A stretch of DNA of 64,000 bases. Source: CAKZLS01 sp963786305. GTDB taxonomy: Bacteria; Pseudomonadota; Alphaproteobacteria; Rhodospirillales; Defluviicoccaceae. Positions 40,620-50,433 of this stretch are shown here, piece after piece. The stretch lies in contig CAWAYL010000015.1 in assembly GCA_963786305.1 (NCBI GenBank), forward strand, positions 54,136 to 118,135, read 5' to 3'. Position 1 is the first letter of the stretch. Every line of letters begins with the position of its first letter. The notes beneath the pieces were generated by a model. The model had not been told where the DNA came from. It saw only the letters and a list, made by a program, of their open reading frames with translations, and searched no databases. The position numbers and the translations under genes are program-made.

Positions 40620-41399
40620 TCACGATGCGCCCAAGTTCTGTCGATAGAAATCGAGGGTTCGCGACCACGCCAGACGAGCGTCTTTCCCGTCGTACTGTCC
40701 CGAAGTGGGATTGGCGAAGCCATGGTCGGCGTCGTACCAATGGACCTGGTAAGGCTGGCCCGCTTCGTTCATCGCCGCTTCGAAAGCCGAAACCATCTCT
40801 GTGTTGATCCACCGATCGCGTTCGGCGAAATGACCGAGCACCGGCCCCTGGAGCCGCGCCAGCTGGCTCGCGGGCCGGTCGACCTTGCCGTAATAGACGA
40901 CGGTGGCGTCCACCGGCGCGGCGATGGAGGCGTTGAGCGACCATCCGCCGCCGAAACACCAGCCGACGGTTCCAACCTTGCCGGTGGCCTCGGGACGATT
41001 TTTCAAGGCCCCGATCCATGACATGACCGTGTCGGTGGCCCGCGACGGATCGACCTCCTCCAGCAATTTGCGGGCTTCCTCGGGATCGTCGGTTCGTTGT
41101 CCGTTGTAGAGATCGATGGCCAGGGCCATGTACCCCTGCCGGCCGAGATCGGCGGCCACCGACATGATCTGATCGTTCAGCCCCCACCATTCATGAATCA
41201 GCATCACCGCAGGCGCCGGCGTTCTCGACGGCATGGCAAGCGCGGCGATGACTTTTTGACCGCCTCCCGTCTGCATCGACACCTGTTGCAGCGACCGGGC
41301 CGCGGCGCGCGCCAGAACGGGATCGGCCAGCACGGCTGCCAACGGCATCCCGGCGGCCATTCCCTTCACGACCTGACGGCGGCTCAGCGCGAACGACAT
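40620..41399 (-). CDS. Dienelactone hydrolase family protein, Tat-exported
   Basis: A 259-residue alpha/beta hydrolase with a twin-arginine signal (ALSRRQVVKGMAAGMPLAAVL). The catalytic triad of dienelactone hydrolases is visible: Cys in VGWCFGGGWS, Asp in ERDRWI, His in YDADHGFANP; also LIHEWWGLND. ATG at 41399 precedes the signal. The substrate is unknown and no catechol pathway genes are near. It converges on the DUF1127 gene. Confidence 0.85.
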   Translation of the reverse strand: MSFALSRRQVVKGMAAGMPLAAVLADPVLARAAARSLQQVSMQTGGGQKVIAALAMPSRTPAPAVMLIHEWWGLNDQIMSVAADLGRQGYMALAIDLYNGQRTDDPEEARKLLEEVDPSRATDTVMSWIGALKNRPEATGKVGTVGWCFGGGWSLNASIAAPVDATVVYYGKVDRPASQLARLQGPVLGHFAERDRWINTEMVSAFEAAMNEAGQPYQVHWYDADHGFANPTSGQYDGKDARLAWSRTLDFYRQNLGAS

Positions 41400-41560
41400 G
41401 ACAAACGTCCCTTCTCCCGGCAATTCCGTAACTCATCTAGAATTAGCCAACGTTGTCCGATCTTAAAGACTTGTAAAGGCGATAAAATGTGGAATCCGCG
41501 AACGACCGCGGTAATGTCCCCCCACGCGAGACGTTCGCGTTTCTTGGACAGGGGGCCCTG

Positions 41561-42517
41561 ATGACCCGGATATCTGCCGTTCTCCTCTCCACGTTCATTC
41601 TGTGGCCGGTGACGGCGGAAGCCGCCACCGGCCTGTCGTCCATCGACGTTCGGTCCCAATCCGTGCCGCTGGACGCGGCGAATTGGAGTGCGGAGTCCGT
41701 CGGCCGGCTGCGCTATCGCGGCGGCCTCCATCTAACGTCGCCGGACAAGCGGTTCGGTGGTCTTTCCGGCCTTGTCGTTTCGGCCGACGGCACCGCATTC
41801 ACCGCCGTATCCGATGGCGGCGCATGGACGCGCGGCACCCTTACGTATGATACCGACGGCTCGCTGTCGGGTATCACCGAGGTTACGATCGAGCCCATTC
41901 GGGGGGCCGACGGAAATGCGCTGACCGGCCGGCGGGGAGATGCCGAGTCCTTGGCTTCCGGGCCGCAAGGCGGACACGTCGTCGCGTTCGAACGCGATCC
42001 CAAATTGCTGATCTATCGGCATGGCGAAGACCGGCCCAAAGTGCTTCCGTCGCCGGACGGCATCGAAAGGGCGCCGCCCAACACCGGCATGGAGGCGGTT
42101 ACCCGCCTTTCGAATGGCGAGCTTTTGGTGATCACCGAGTACGACGAACAACCGGGGCGTTTCGTCGGCTGGATCGGCGGCTCTGGCGGCTGGTCGCGGG
42201 TAACCTATCTGAGCGATCAAGGATATAAACCGACGGGCGCGACAACGCTGCCCAACGGCGATGTGCTGTTCGTGGAGCGGCGCTTTCCGCTGCTCAGCAT
42301 CCGGGTGACGATGGCGGCGGCGGCCGCCCTGACATCGGGTGCGGAGATCGAAGCGGACGTGCTGGCGCGCCTCGAGGGATCAAAATCCTTCGACAATATG
42401 GAGGGAATCGACACGCGCAGCGGTCTCCATGGCGAAACGCTGATCTACCTGGTGTCCGACGACAACTTCCGAAGGTATCAGCGCACCTTGTTGATGATGT
42501 TCGAACTTCAGGAGTAG
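41561..42517 (+). CDS. Exported phytase-like (esterase-like) beta-propeller protein
   Basis: A 318-residue secreted protein with a Sec signal ending VTAEAATG. Repeated beta-propeller-like segments (FGGLSGLVVSADGTAFTAVSDGGAW, GDAESLASGPQGGHVVAFE, GATTLPNGDVLFVERRF, NMEGIDTR) match the esterase-like phytase-family domain (PF13449 group) common in alphaproteobacteria. Function is poorly known; phytase activity is not established for the group. ATG at 41561 is at the signal start. Intact. Confidence 0.75.
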   Translation: MTRISAVLLSTFILWPVTAEAATGLSSIDVRSQSVPLDAANWSAESVGRLRYRGGLHLTSPDKRFGGLSGLVVSADGTAFTAVSDGGAWTRGTLTYDTDGSLSGITEVTIEPIRGADGNALTGRRGDAESLASGPQGGHVVAFERDPKLLIYRHGEDRPKVLPSPDGIERAPPNTGMEAVTRLSNGELLVITEYDEQPGRFVGWIGGSGGWSRVTYLSDQGYKPTGATTLPNGDVLFVERRFPLLSIRVTMAAAAALTSGAEIEADVLARLEGSKSFDNMEGIDTRSGLHGETLIYLVSDDNFRRYQRTLLMMFELQE

Positions 42518-42555
42518 TCATTATACCATCGGTGCCGGCCGACAAGCGGAAATGA

Positions 42556-42801
42556 TTAGACGGCGCGTCGGGATCCACCGTTCACCACGTTTTGCAAGTC
42601 CGAACGCCTTGACGACGCCAAAGGGCGAAGACGGCGAACCATCGCGGCGCCCAGGCGGGAGAGTAAATCGGCGGTTGCTTCCGCGCGCATCTGTCTCGCT
42701 CTCAGTACGAGGCTATCGACTGTCTCGAAAGGTATGTCGGGACCGCCCAAGTCCTTCCTGGCTAGCGGTTTTTCATGGTCTTTCGTCGTATTGCGTCTCA
42801 T
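42556..42801 (-). CDS. Small basic protein, 81 residues
   Basis: A small Arg-rich protein with GGAGG five to six bases before the ATG. The core VDSLVLRARQMRAEATADLLSRLGAAMVRRLR predicts one amphipathic helix, a pattern I have seen in short alphaproteobacterial hypotheticals (RSP_7527-like) but cannot name with confidence. No Cys. It is divergent from sbcD with a 213-base gap, and convergent with the phytase-like gene. Confidence 0.55.
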   Translation of the reverse strand: MRRNTTKDHEKPLARKDLGGPDIPFETVDSLVLRARQMRAEATADLLSRLGAAMVRRLRPLASSRRSDLQNVVNGGSRRAV

Positions 42802-43014
42802 TGGAGACCTCCATCAATTGCGGATGTCTCTCCCGCGAAAAATTTTTTGTTATCGTTGCCAGGGATATGAGGGCCACCGGGCGGAGGGTCAACGCGCGAA
42901 TACCGCAATGCAGCATTGTTATTCCTGTACGGCCGAGCATGCCTCCGCCATGGCGCGCTCTTCCATGGTATACATATACGCGAATCCAGTCTCCAACCCG
43001 AACCGGCTTCACTG

Positions 43015-44161
43015 ATGCGGCTTCTCCACACAGCGGATTGGCACCTCGGCCGGGTCTTCCAACAGGTCAGCCTGCTCGAAGACCAGCGCGCACTGCTCGA
43101 CGGCATCTTCGCGGGCGTCGTCGAATGGGCGCCGGACGTGCTGATCATCGCCGGCGACGTGTTCGATCGGGCCAATCCGCGGCGCGAAGCCGTCGACCTG
43201 TTCGACCGGTTCCTGGGCCGTGTTTTCCGCGAGACGGCGGCGGCCATCGTGGTGATCGCCGGAAACCACGATGCGCCGGAACGGATCGGTTACGGCGGCG
43301 CCTTGCACGACCCGGGCCGGGTGCTCATCCGAGGCCCGCTCGATCGCGGCCTCGAACCGCTGATCTTGCAGAGACTCTCATGGACCCGTCGCGATTTCGG
43401 CGTTGCCGTTCGCGGGCCCGTTCGCCGCGCGCGCGCACTTCGGCGACGACCGGATTCAGACACCCGAAGATGTGCTGCGCCGGCAGGTGGAGGAAGCGCG
43501 CGAACGCGTTCCCGCCGGAGCCCGCTGGGTGATCGCCGCCCACACCTTCGTGCAGGGCGGCAAAGCCACACAGTCCGAGCGGGCGCTGGACATGATCGGC
43601 ACGATCGAGACGGCGCCCTCGGCGGTGTTCGACGGCGCGCATTACGTGGCGCTCGGACACCTCCATCGCGCCCAATCCGTGGGCGCGCCGCACATCCGTT
43701 ATGCGGGCTCGCTCATGCGTTACGGCTTCGACGAGGTGGATGTGGAGAAATCCATGACCCTGGTGGATTTGGCTGCCGATGGAATTTTTGACATTCAGGC
43801 GATCCCGCTCGCCGCGCCGCGCACGCTGCGGGTGGTGGAGGGCCTGTTCGACGATATCCGGAAGGCCGGGCCGTCCGGCAACGCCGATGATTTCGTCAAG
43901 GTGCGGTTGCTCGACCGGACGCCGATCCACGACGCCATGGCGGCGCTCCGCACAATCTATCCCAACGCCGTTCAGATCGAATGGGCCGGCCGCCCCGACC
44001 TGAACACGCTGACCGGCGAACCCATGGAGCAGGTGCGCGGCCGCGATCCGGTGGACGTGTTCGCGGCGTTCTTCGAAAACGTCACCGGCGACAAACTCGA
44101 ACCGGCGCCCCGCCAGGCCGTCGCCGAAGTGGTCGCCGGGCTGCTGGGCGGTGGGGACTGA
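43015..44161 (+). CDS. sbcD: Exonuclease SbcD (Mre11-like) (one frame break)
   Basis: Nuclease subunit of SbcCD, which cleaves DNA hairpins and processes double-strand breaks. Metal-binding phosphoesterase motifs are LLHTADWHLGR, IIAGDVFDRANP, VIAGNHDAPERIG, IAAHTFVQGG and ALGHLHRAQ. One extra A at about 43373 breaks the frame between LILQ and DSHGPVAISALPFAGP. About 381 residues after repair. It is followed four bases later by sbcC. Confidence 0.92.
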
Positions 44162-44165
44162 TCGG

Positions 44166-47100
44166 ATGCGCCCCGTCAAGCTCACGGTCCAGGCGTTCGC
44201 CCCTTTTGCCGGGCGCGTGGAAATGGACTTCCGCGCCATCGGCGGCGCGCCCCTGTTCGGCATCTACGGTCCCACCGGCGGTGGCAAGACCAGCATTCTC
44301 GATGCCATCTGCTATGCCCTGTTCGGCGAGTCCTCTGGTGGCGACCGCTCGGCGGAGCACCTGCGCTCCCATTTCGCCGATCCGGACGTCGACACGTTCG
44401 TGGAATTGATCTTTGCGATCGGAAAGCAGCGCTTTTTCGTTCGCCGTTCGCCGACCCAAGCGATCGCCAGGAAACGCGGGCCGGGCCTGACAGAGCGGCA
44501 GCACGAAGCTTACTTGTTCGATGTCACCGGGCTTTCGATTGATGAGGTCGTTTACCCGGACAGTCCCGGAATGCTGCTCGCCGAGAAGAAAGTCCGCGGC
44601 GTGGACGAGCGCATCGAAGGCCTCCTCGGCTACAAGGCGTCGCAGTTTCGCCAGGTGGTGGTGCTTCCGCAAGGCCGGTTTCGCGAACTGCTGACCGCGC
44701 AAAGTCGCGACCGGTCGGACATCCTGCGAAAGCTGTTCGACACGTCGGTGTACATGCGCCTGACCCTGCGCCTCAAAGAGCGGAGAAAGGCCATCAAGGA
44801 CGATCTCGAACGCTCGAAAGAAGCCATGAAGACCATCCTCGACGGCGTCAATGTCGAGACCGTCGATTCCCTCGCGGCGGCCATCGAGGACAAGGACGCG
44901 GAAATCGCCATCGCCGATCGGAACGTCCAGCGATGGCACGTCGAGGTGCTCAAGGCGGAAACGGCATGGGAACAGGGAAAACAGTTGGACGACCGGTTCA
45001 AGGAACTGGATATGGCACGTGCCGCGGTCGACACGTTCACCGCGCGGGCCGCCGAGGTCGAGAAGCAGGCGGCCCGGCTCGGTTCCGCCGAGGCGGCTCT
45101 CCGGGTCGCGCCGCTGGCCGATACGGCCGACGCCGCTGCCACGGCCCTGCGCGAAGCCCTGGTAGATCTCGATACGAAGAAAGCCGGCGCGGCGGAGGCG
45201 GCTATCGAACTTGACCGGGCGGCGCGAGCGTTCGCGGACCGCGAAGCCAAGGAGCCCGAGCGCGAAGCCCGGCGCCGCCACCTCGCCGATCTCGAGCGTT
45301 TCCGCAACACCTGGACCGGTCTCGCTGAGACGAGGGACCAATTCACCAAGGCCAGGCAAACGGCCGCGACGGCGGCAACGGACTTCGCGCGCGCCGAACA
45401 GGCCGCGAGAGATGCCGAGGACAATCTGAAACAAGCACGATTGGCGGAAGAAAGGGTCGTCAACGCTAACGCCGAGAAAGCGATACTCGAGCGTGACGTG
45501 GAGCGTTTGACCGCCGCAAACAGAACTCGGGCGGAGCTTGCGGACACGCTAACCAAAATCGCCGAGATGGAACGAGACCTCCGGACGGCCACGAGCGAAC
45601 AAGACGCTGCCCGGGGCGCCGCCATGGCGGCCCGGAAAGACCGCGAGGCGCTGGAGACGGCGTTTCTGTCCTCCACGGCCGCCGGCCTTGCATCCGGATT
45701 GCAGACCGGCGAGCCCTGTCCGGTGTGCGGTTCCACCGACCATCCGTTTCCAGCCACGCCCGGCGGCGAAACCGTTACACGCGGTCAAGTCGACGCCGCG
45801 CGGACCGCCTTCGATGACGCGGGGAACCGGTTCAACGACAGACGGGACCGGGTCGTGGGTCTCGCGAGCGACTTGAAACCGCTTCAGGCGCGGGCCTTCG
45901 AACTCACGGCATCCACGCAAGCGCATGAAGCCTTTGCAAACAAGATCGAAGACCTGGACCGGCTGCAAGAAGCCCTCGACACCGCTACGTCGCTGGTGCA
46001 ATCGGAGGACGACACCCGCGACGGGCGCGCCGGGGCGGCGACCACTCTGGAGGCGGCCCTCGAACATCGGGAGGCCGCGAGAGAGGCAATCCCAAGCCAA
46101 GGAGGCGTGCACGCGGCGGGAAGCCGAATTGCAGGCGGCGCTCAGGGACGTGCCGGAAACGCTGCGTGACGACGGGGCGCTCCAGATGGCCCTCGAGCGG
46201 GCCGGTGCCGAGTTAAGCGCGGCGCTCGCGCTGCAAGAGACGGCGCGCGCCGACCGGCAGGCGGCATCGCGGAACCATGACACCCGGGCGGCATTGGCCA
46301 AGGCCGCCGAGATTACCCTAACCAGGGATCGGGCACGAGCGGATCGCGAGCGGGCAGCGTTCGAACAGGAGTTGGATCGCCTCAATTTCGACAGCGGGGA
46401 CCAATTCAGGGCGGCGCGGTGCGAGGAAGACGAGATGGCTTCCCTGCGATCCGGCATCGAAGACTTTCGTAGGGACCAAGCGGCGGCCGAGGATCGGCTT
46501 GGTCGCGCGAAGGCCCAGGCGGACGGCGAGGACCGACCGGATCCGACCGCGCTCGACAAGGTCCGCTCGGAGGCGAAGACGGTCCTCGAAGAGGCCCGCG
46601 ACGGCAAAACCACGCTTGAGAGCGAACGAAGGCATCTCGTGGACGCGCGGCAACGATACGCCGACAAAGCGGGGGAGCACGATCGCCTCGACAACACGTT
46701 CCGCGAGGCGGCGCTGCTTGGCGATGTGGCGGACGGGCGCGGGCCGAACGTCAAACGGATCGCGCTGGTGGATTACGTTCTGCAAACCTACTTCGAGGAC
46801 GTTCTCCGCCACGCCAACATGCGGTTTCAGCGGATGAGCCGCGACCGATATGTGCTTCGCCGCAAGCAAGGCCCATCCGGCGGACAAAGGACGACGGGCC
46901 TCGATATCACGGTGTTCGACAGCTACACCGACCAGGAGCGCGACGCGGCCACCCTGTCGGGCGGCGAGAGTTTCCTGGCGGCGCTGTCATTGGCTCTCGG
47001 TCTCTCCGACGTCGTTCAGGCCGAGGCCGGCGGCATTCGGCTCGACGCCATCTTCATCGACGAAGGGTTCGGGCACCTGGACGAGGAAGCCCTGGACCAG

Positions 47101-47250
47101 GCCCTGGAAACGCTGGTGGAGCTCGGCGGCAGCGCCCGCTCGGTGGGGATCATCAGCCACGTGGAGGAGGTGAAGCGAGCGGTGCCGTCCGGCTTCGACG
47201 TGGCGCGGGCCGTAAGGGGGAGTGAAATCCGGGTCCGATCGGGCGGATAG
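44166..47250 (+). CDS. sbcC: Exonuclease SbcC (Rad50-like ATPase) (one frame break)
   Basis: SMC-like ATPase partner of SbcD. The N-terminal Walker A is YGPTGGGKTSILDAICYALFG (core GPTGGGKTS), followed by long coiled coils with the zinc hook CPVCGSTDHP near the middle and a C-terminal lobe with signature ATLSGGESFLAALSLAL and Walker B IFIDEGFGHLDEEAL. One extra base at about 46084 breaks the frame in the coiled coil. About 1027 residues after repair. ATG at 44166, four bases after the sbcD stop. Confidence 0.92.
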
Positions 47251-47300
47251 AGCAAGCCGGTCCGTTCCGCTTCGACCGCCGCCGCGATTGAGGTTCGGTC

Positions 47301-47930
47301 TCACGGCATCGGGATGTCGTTCACCTTGTTGGGCACGTGATAGCCCCGCCGGACCGCCGGGCGCTCGGCGATGGCGCGATACCAGCGCGTAACGTTGGCG
47401 TAGGCGCCCATGTCGATCCCCTGCCATTCGAACCGCGAAATCCACGGCCAGGTGGCGATGTCGGCAACCGAGTACGCACCGGCCAGATATTCGCTGTCGG
47501 CCAGACGCCTGTCGAGCACGCCATAGAGACGCTGGGCCTCCGCCCCGTAACGCACTTCGGCGTATTCGCTCTTGCCCTTGTTGAATTTAAGGAAGTGATG
47601 AACCTGGCCGAGCATGGGCCCGATGCCGCCCATTTGCCACATCAGCCACTCGATGGCCTGCCACCGGAGCCGCTCGTCGCCCGGCAGCAGCCTACCGGTC
47701 TTTTCGGCGAGATACAGCAAGATGGCGCCGGATTCCATCATCGTGATCGCGGTGTCGTGGTCGACGATGGCCGGTATCCGGTTGTTCGGGCTGATCTTCA
47801 GGAAATCCGGCTGGTGTTGATCGCCCTCGGTGATGTCTATGGGATGCACGGTATAGGGCAGGCCGACCTCCTCGAGCATGATGGAGGCCTTGCGTCCGTT
47901 CGGCGTCATCCACGTATAGAGATCAATCAT
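47301..47930 (-). CDS. Glutathione S-transferase, YfcG/Nu-like
   Basis: A 209-residue GST. The thioredoxin-like N-domain begins MIDLYTWMTPNGRKASIMLEEVGLPYT with the Thr/Asn-type active site (TPNGRK) of disulfide-reducing Nu-class GSTs, and has NNRIPAIVDHD and MESGAILLYLAEKTGRLLP. The helical C-domain has EYLAGAYSVADIATWPWISR. I chose ATG at 47930; the longer frame is not homologous. Probable disulfide reductase activity is inferred from the class. Confidence 0.87.
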   Translation of the reverse strand: MIDLYTWMTPNGRKASIMLEEVGLPYTVHPIDITEGDQHQPDFLKISPNNRIPAIVDHDTAITMMESGAILLYLAEKTGRLLPGDERLRWQAIEWLMWQMGGIGPMLGQVHHFLKFNKGKSEYAEVRYGAEAQRLYGVLDRRLADSEYLAGAYSVADIATWPWISRFEWQGIDMGAYANVTRWYRAIAERPAVRRGYHVPNKVNDIPMP

Positions 47931-48021
47931 GGCGTCGGGGCTCCCTGACTTATGCTCCCTGACTTGTCGAGCGCGCGCGGCATTTGCTGTAGTGTCGTAC
48001 CTTTGGGATAAATAGAGCGCC

Positions 48022-48491
48022 ATGACCCGGAAACAACTCCTCATCGTCGCCCACGCGCCGTCGCCGAACACCCGCGCGCTGCTCGAGGCCGCCCAGGATG
48101 GCGCCCGCTCGCCCGAGATCGAGAACGTGGAGGTTACACGGCCCTCACCCCGTTCGAGGCCGGTCCGGACGACGTGCTGGCGGCCCAGGCGATCATTCTC
48201 GGAACCACCGAGAACCTCGGTTACATGAGCGGCGCCCTAAAAGACTTCTTCGACCGCAGCTACTATCCGTGCCTGGAAAAGACCCAGGGGCTCCCCTACG
48301 CGCTCTACGTCCGCGCCGGCCATGACGGCACCGGCACCCGCCGCGCGGTGGAGACCATCGTCACCGGGCTGCGCTGGAAGGCGGCGCGCGACCCGCTGAT
48401 CTGCCGGGGCGAATGGCGCGACGGGTTCGTCGACGAGTGCCGGGAGCTGGGCATGCTGATGGCCGCCGGGCTTGAGGCCGGCGTCTTTTAG
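48022..48491 (+). CDS. Flavodoxin/NAD(P)H-dependent FMN reductase family protein (one frame break)
   Basis: A flavodoxin-fold protein of about 155 residues. It begins MTRKQLLIVAHAPSPNTRALLEAA, has the FMN-loop-like AIILGTTENLGYMSGALKDFFDR and later PYALYVRAGHDGTGTRRAVETIV. Two extra bases at about 48138 (AC) break the frame after NVEVT. Divergent from the GST gene. Likely binds FMN; the partner is unknown. Confidence 0.7.
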
Positions 48492-48883
48492 CCATCGGCA
48501 TCGCGGGAGGACGGCTGCCCCGACAGCGCATCCTTGAGGGTGACCACATATTCGGAGCGCGCCGGGTCGTAGTTCCGCGGGTCGCGGGCGAGAAACCAGT
48601 CGAGACCCTCGTCCCAGTAAACGACCGTCCACCCGGGAAGCTCCCGCTTCACCGCCTTGGCGATCTCCAGCCCTTCCTTGGCGAACGCGACGAAATCGAA
48701 CTTCATGCCGCAGACGTCCTCGTAGTCGCCCGGGTGACAATTGTCCTCGAAGCGGTCGTTCCATTTGCCGAGACGCGAAAGGAGCGCCGCGCTGACCCGG
48801 AGCCCGCCCTCGGCGCGCGCCTCGTCATCGAGCAGTTGATACCCCTTCGAGCAATAGTCGGCCACGATTCGGACCTTTGGCAT
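48488..48883 (-). CDS. Hypothetical protein, 131 residues
   Basis: I do not recognise a named family. The protein is soluble, has two cysteines in the centre (DNCHPGDYEDVCGMKFD) and an aromatic, acidic middle (GWTVVYWDEGLDWFLARDP). The frame is intact and codon use is normal. It converges on the flavodoxin-like gene, overlapping its stop by four bases. Confidence 0.6.
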   Translation of the reverse strand: MPKVRIVADYCSKGYQLLDDEARAEGGLRVSAALLSRLGKWNDRFEDNCHPGDYEDVCGMKFDFVAFAKEGLEIAKAVKRELPGWTVVYWDEGLDWFLARDPRNYDPARSEYVVTLKDALSGQPSSRDADG

Positions 48884-48984
48884 GGCGCCGGCTCCGTCAA
48901 ACGCATGACAGAGGGTAACGGTAAGGAATTCATCGCCGGAGCGTCAACCCGTCGCCGCGCGGCGATCGGTCATATCGCGATCCC

Positions 48985-49001
48985 GGGGGGCGGGGGGGGG
49001 G
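48985..49001 (+). repeat. G-run: six G, one C, ten G
   Basis: Bases 48985-48990 are six G, 48991 is C and 48992-49001 are ten G, in a 169-base gap between two minus-strand genes. A run of this kind is prone to sequencing error and could form unusual structure; no function is evident. Confidence 0.6.
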
Positions 49002-49052
49002 TAGCCGCCATTTTTGAAAAACAACCCCATACAAAGAACACGGTACCGACTT

Positions 49053-49583
49053 TCACCACCGCAGGGTCAATCGGTCTCCGCGCATTTCGAAACTCTCGAG
49101 GCGGCGGAGAAAATCCATTCCGAGCAGCGCCATTCCGCTCATCGGCCCGTCCACCACATGCGCCTGAACACCGCGGACGGTGATCGGGCCCACTTCCAAG
49201 GTCCGGATTTCCACCGGCGCGGCGCGGGCGATACCGTTGGCGGTGTGGCTCTCCAGCGTGAAGTCGCGTTGCTGAAGATGAATACCCGCTCTGGCCGCGT
49301 CCTCGCGACTCAAAGCGATCCCCGTCGCTCCGGTGTCGATGATGAAGCGGACGTCGGCATGATCGACCCGTCCGGCGATCCAGAAGTGCCCCTGCCGGTC
49401 GGCGCGCAGCACGACGGTCCGGCTGACCGGGTTAGCGTTTCGGGTGATCGGTTCCTGCCTTTGCACGGGAGACGGGTTGACGGACCCATGCGGCGACCAG
49501 GTGTGTCTCTGCGCCACGGCGTAGAACGCCGCGCCGATAACGACGCTCCAAATCAGCACCTGTTTGAACGCCCAACCGATCAT
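49053..49583 (-). CDS. Membrane-anchored retropepsin-like aspartic protease (TIGR02281 type)
   Basis: A 176-residue protein with one N-terminal membrane anchor (VLIWSVVIGAAFYAV) and a periplasmic aspartic protease domain of the single-lobe retroviral type. The active-site motif is FIIDTGATGIALS and the flap/hydrophobic block is MSGMALLGMDFLRRLESFEM. Such proteins are common single genes in alphaproteobacteria with unknown substrates. Intact. Confidence 0.82.
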   Translation of the reverse strand: MIGWAFKQVLIWSVVIGAAFYAVAQRHTWSPHGSVNPSPVQRQEPITRNANPVSRTVVLRADRQGHFWIAGRVDHADVRFIIDTGATGIALSREDAARAGIHLQQRDFTLESHTANGIARAAPVEIRTLEVGPITVRGVQAHVVDGPMSGMALLGMDFLRRLESFEMRGDRLTLRW

Positions 49584-49682
49584 GTGTCCACCCTGGTCAT
49601 ATCCGAGTCACAGGCTACCCGGGCCGTCTTAACATTGCGTTCATGCAGTCCGGGCCGGCTCTGGGGGCGGACGCCGCTTGCG

Positions 49683-49940
49683 TCAGGCCGATTTCTTGGG
49701 GTTTTCGTCATGCTGGCCTTCGATGCGCGTTTCCCCGCCGGGGCCATGATAATCGATGACGCCTTCCGCCAGCGCGAAGCAGGCCAGGCGTACCGATTTG
49801 GGGACCTCGACCTTTTCGCCGTTGCGTTCGCCCTTCTCGTAATACTGCACGACCCGGCGCTTGAGGCCGAGTGCATTGGCCGCCTCTTTCTGGGAGAGGC
49901 GCATTGATTTTCGCCAACTCTTGAACTCGGAAGATCGCAT
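49683..49940 (-). CDS. Small XRE-family HTH regulator
   Basis: An 85-residue protein that is mostly a helix-turn-helix of the Cro/CI type: SWRKSMRLSQKEAANALGLKRRVVQYYEKG. ATG at 49940 has GGAG seven bases upstream; the longer frame is not homologous. It is divergent from a 58-residue frame, and two copies of the palindrome GCGCAC-N3-GTGCGY lie between them, so it is the likely repressor acting there. Confidence 0.8.
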   Translation of the reverse strand: MRSSEFKSWRKSMRLSQKEAANALGLKRRVVQYYEKGERNGEKVEVPKSVRLACFALAEGVIDYHGPGGETRIEGQHDENPKKSA

Positions 49941-50030
49941 GTCACGGCTCCACATGACCCAGACGCGAAGAAAACGCCACATATAGTTCACGCAAAATTA
50001 ACCCACAAAGGGTATAAAAACGCTACTTTT

Positions 50031-50045
50031 GCGCACCGCGTGCGC
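50031..50045. promoter_or_regulatory. Palindromic operator 1 (GCGCAC-N3-GTGCGC)
   Basis: A perfect six-base inverted repeat just upstream of the TTGACA element at 50053. It matches the second palindrome at 50062-50076, and the centres are 31 bases apart, close to three helical turns. Confidence 0.6.
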
Positions 50046-50052
50046 ATTTGCG

Positions 50053-50081
50053 TTGACAAAAGCGCACGACGTGCGTATTTA
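50053..50081 (+). promoter_or_regulatory. Strong predicted promoter with operator 2 between -35 and -10
   Basis: TTGACA at 50053-50058, a 17-base spacer and TATTTA at 50076-50081. The second palindrome, GCGCAC-GAC-GTGCGT at 50062-50076, occupies the spacer, a classic repression site. Transcription would run into the 58-residue frame starting at 50148. Confidence 0.6.
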
Positions 50082-50147
50082 TTAACACGCGTTGCGAGGT
50101 AAATCCAGTATCATCGGGATGGCTGGCTCCTCGCCTGGGGATGTACA

Positions 50148-50324
50148 ATGCTCGATCAATTGGTGATTGCCCGCTCGTATATGAAGATCGACCGCGTGGA
50201 CTTGGTTCGTGCGGGCGAGTTTAGCTGCGGCAAGCGGAATTTCGTGTCCGGTTTTCTCACGCAGTGCATGCGAGCACGGCGGTACGGTATGGACTGGCTG
50301 AGGGGACGAGCGGCGCGCTCTTAG
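50148..50324 (+). CDS. Candidate small protein, 58 residues, under operator control
   Basis: Open frame from ATG 50148 to TAG 50322-50324, preceded by TGGGGA seven bases upstream. The product (start MLDQLVIARSYMKIDRVDLV) is basic with two cysteines (FSCGKRN and LTQCMRARR) and matches no family I know. Its support is the promoter-operator arrangement and the divergent XRE gene. A shorter 15-codon frame starts at 50119 upstream; it could be a leader but I do not call it. Confidence 0.45.
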   Translation: MLDQLVIARSYMKIDRVDLVRAGEFSCGKRNFVSGFLTQCMRARRYGMDWLRGRAARS

Positions 50325-50433
50325 ACGACACGGGAGGCTGTCGGCACCGCACGGAAATATAAAGAGAACCACCGATCGCGAATTTCAGGCTCTATGCACG
50401 AACGTTTTCTTTTATCGCTCGATACGGGCTCGA

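Noticed and set aside
42773..43012. A 79-codon minus-strand frame before sbcD
   Set aside because: It overlaps the better-supported 81-residue gene in another frame and has no ribosome site or recognisable features.
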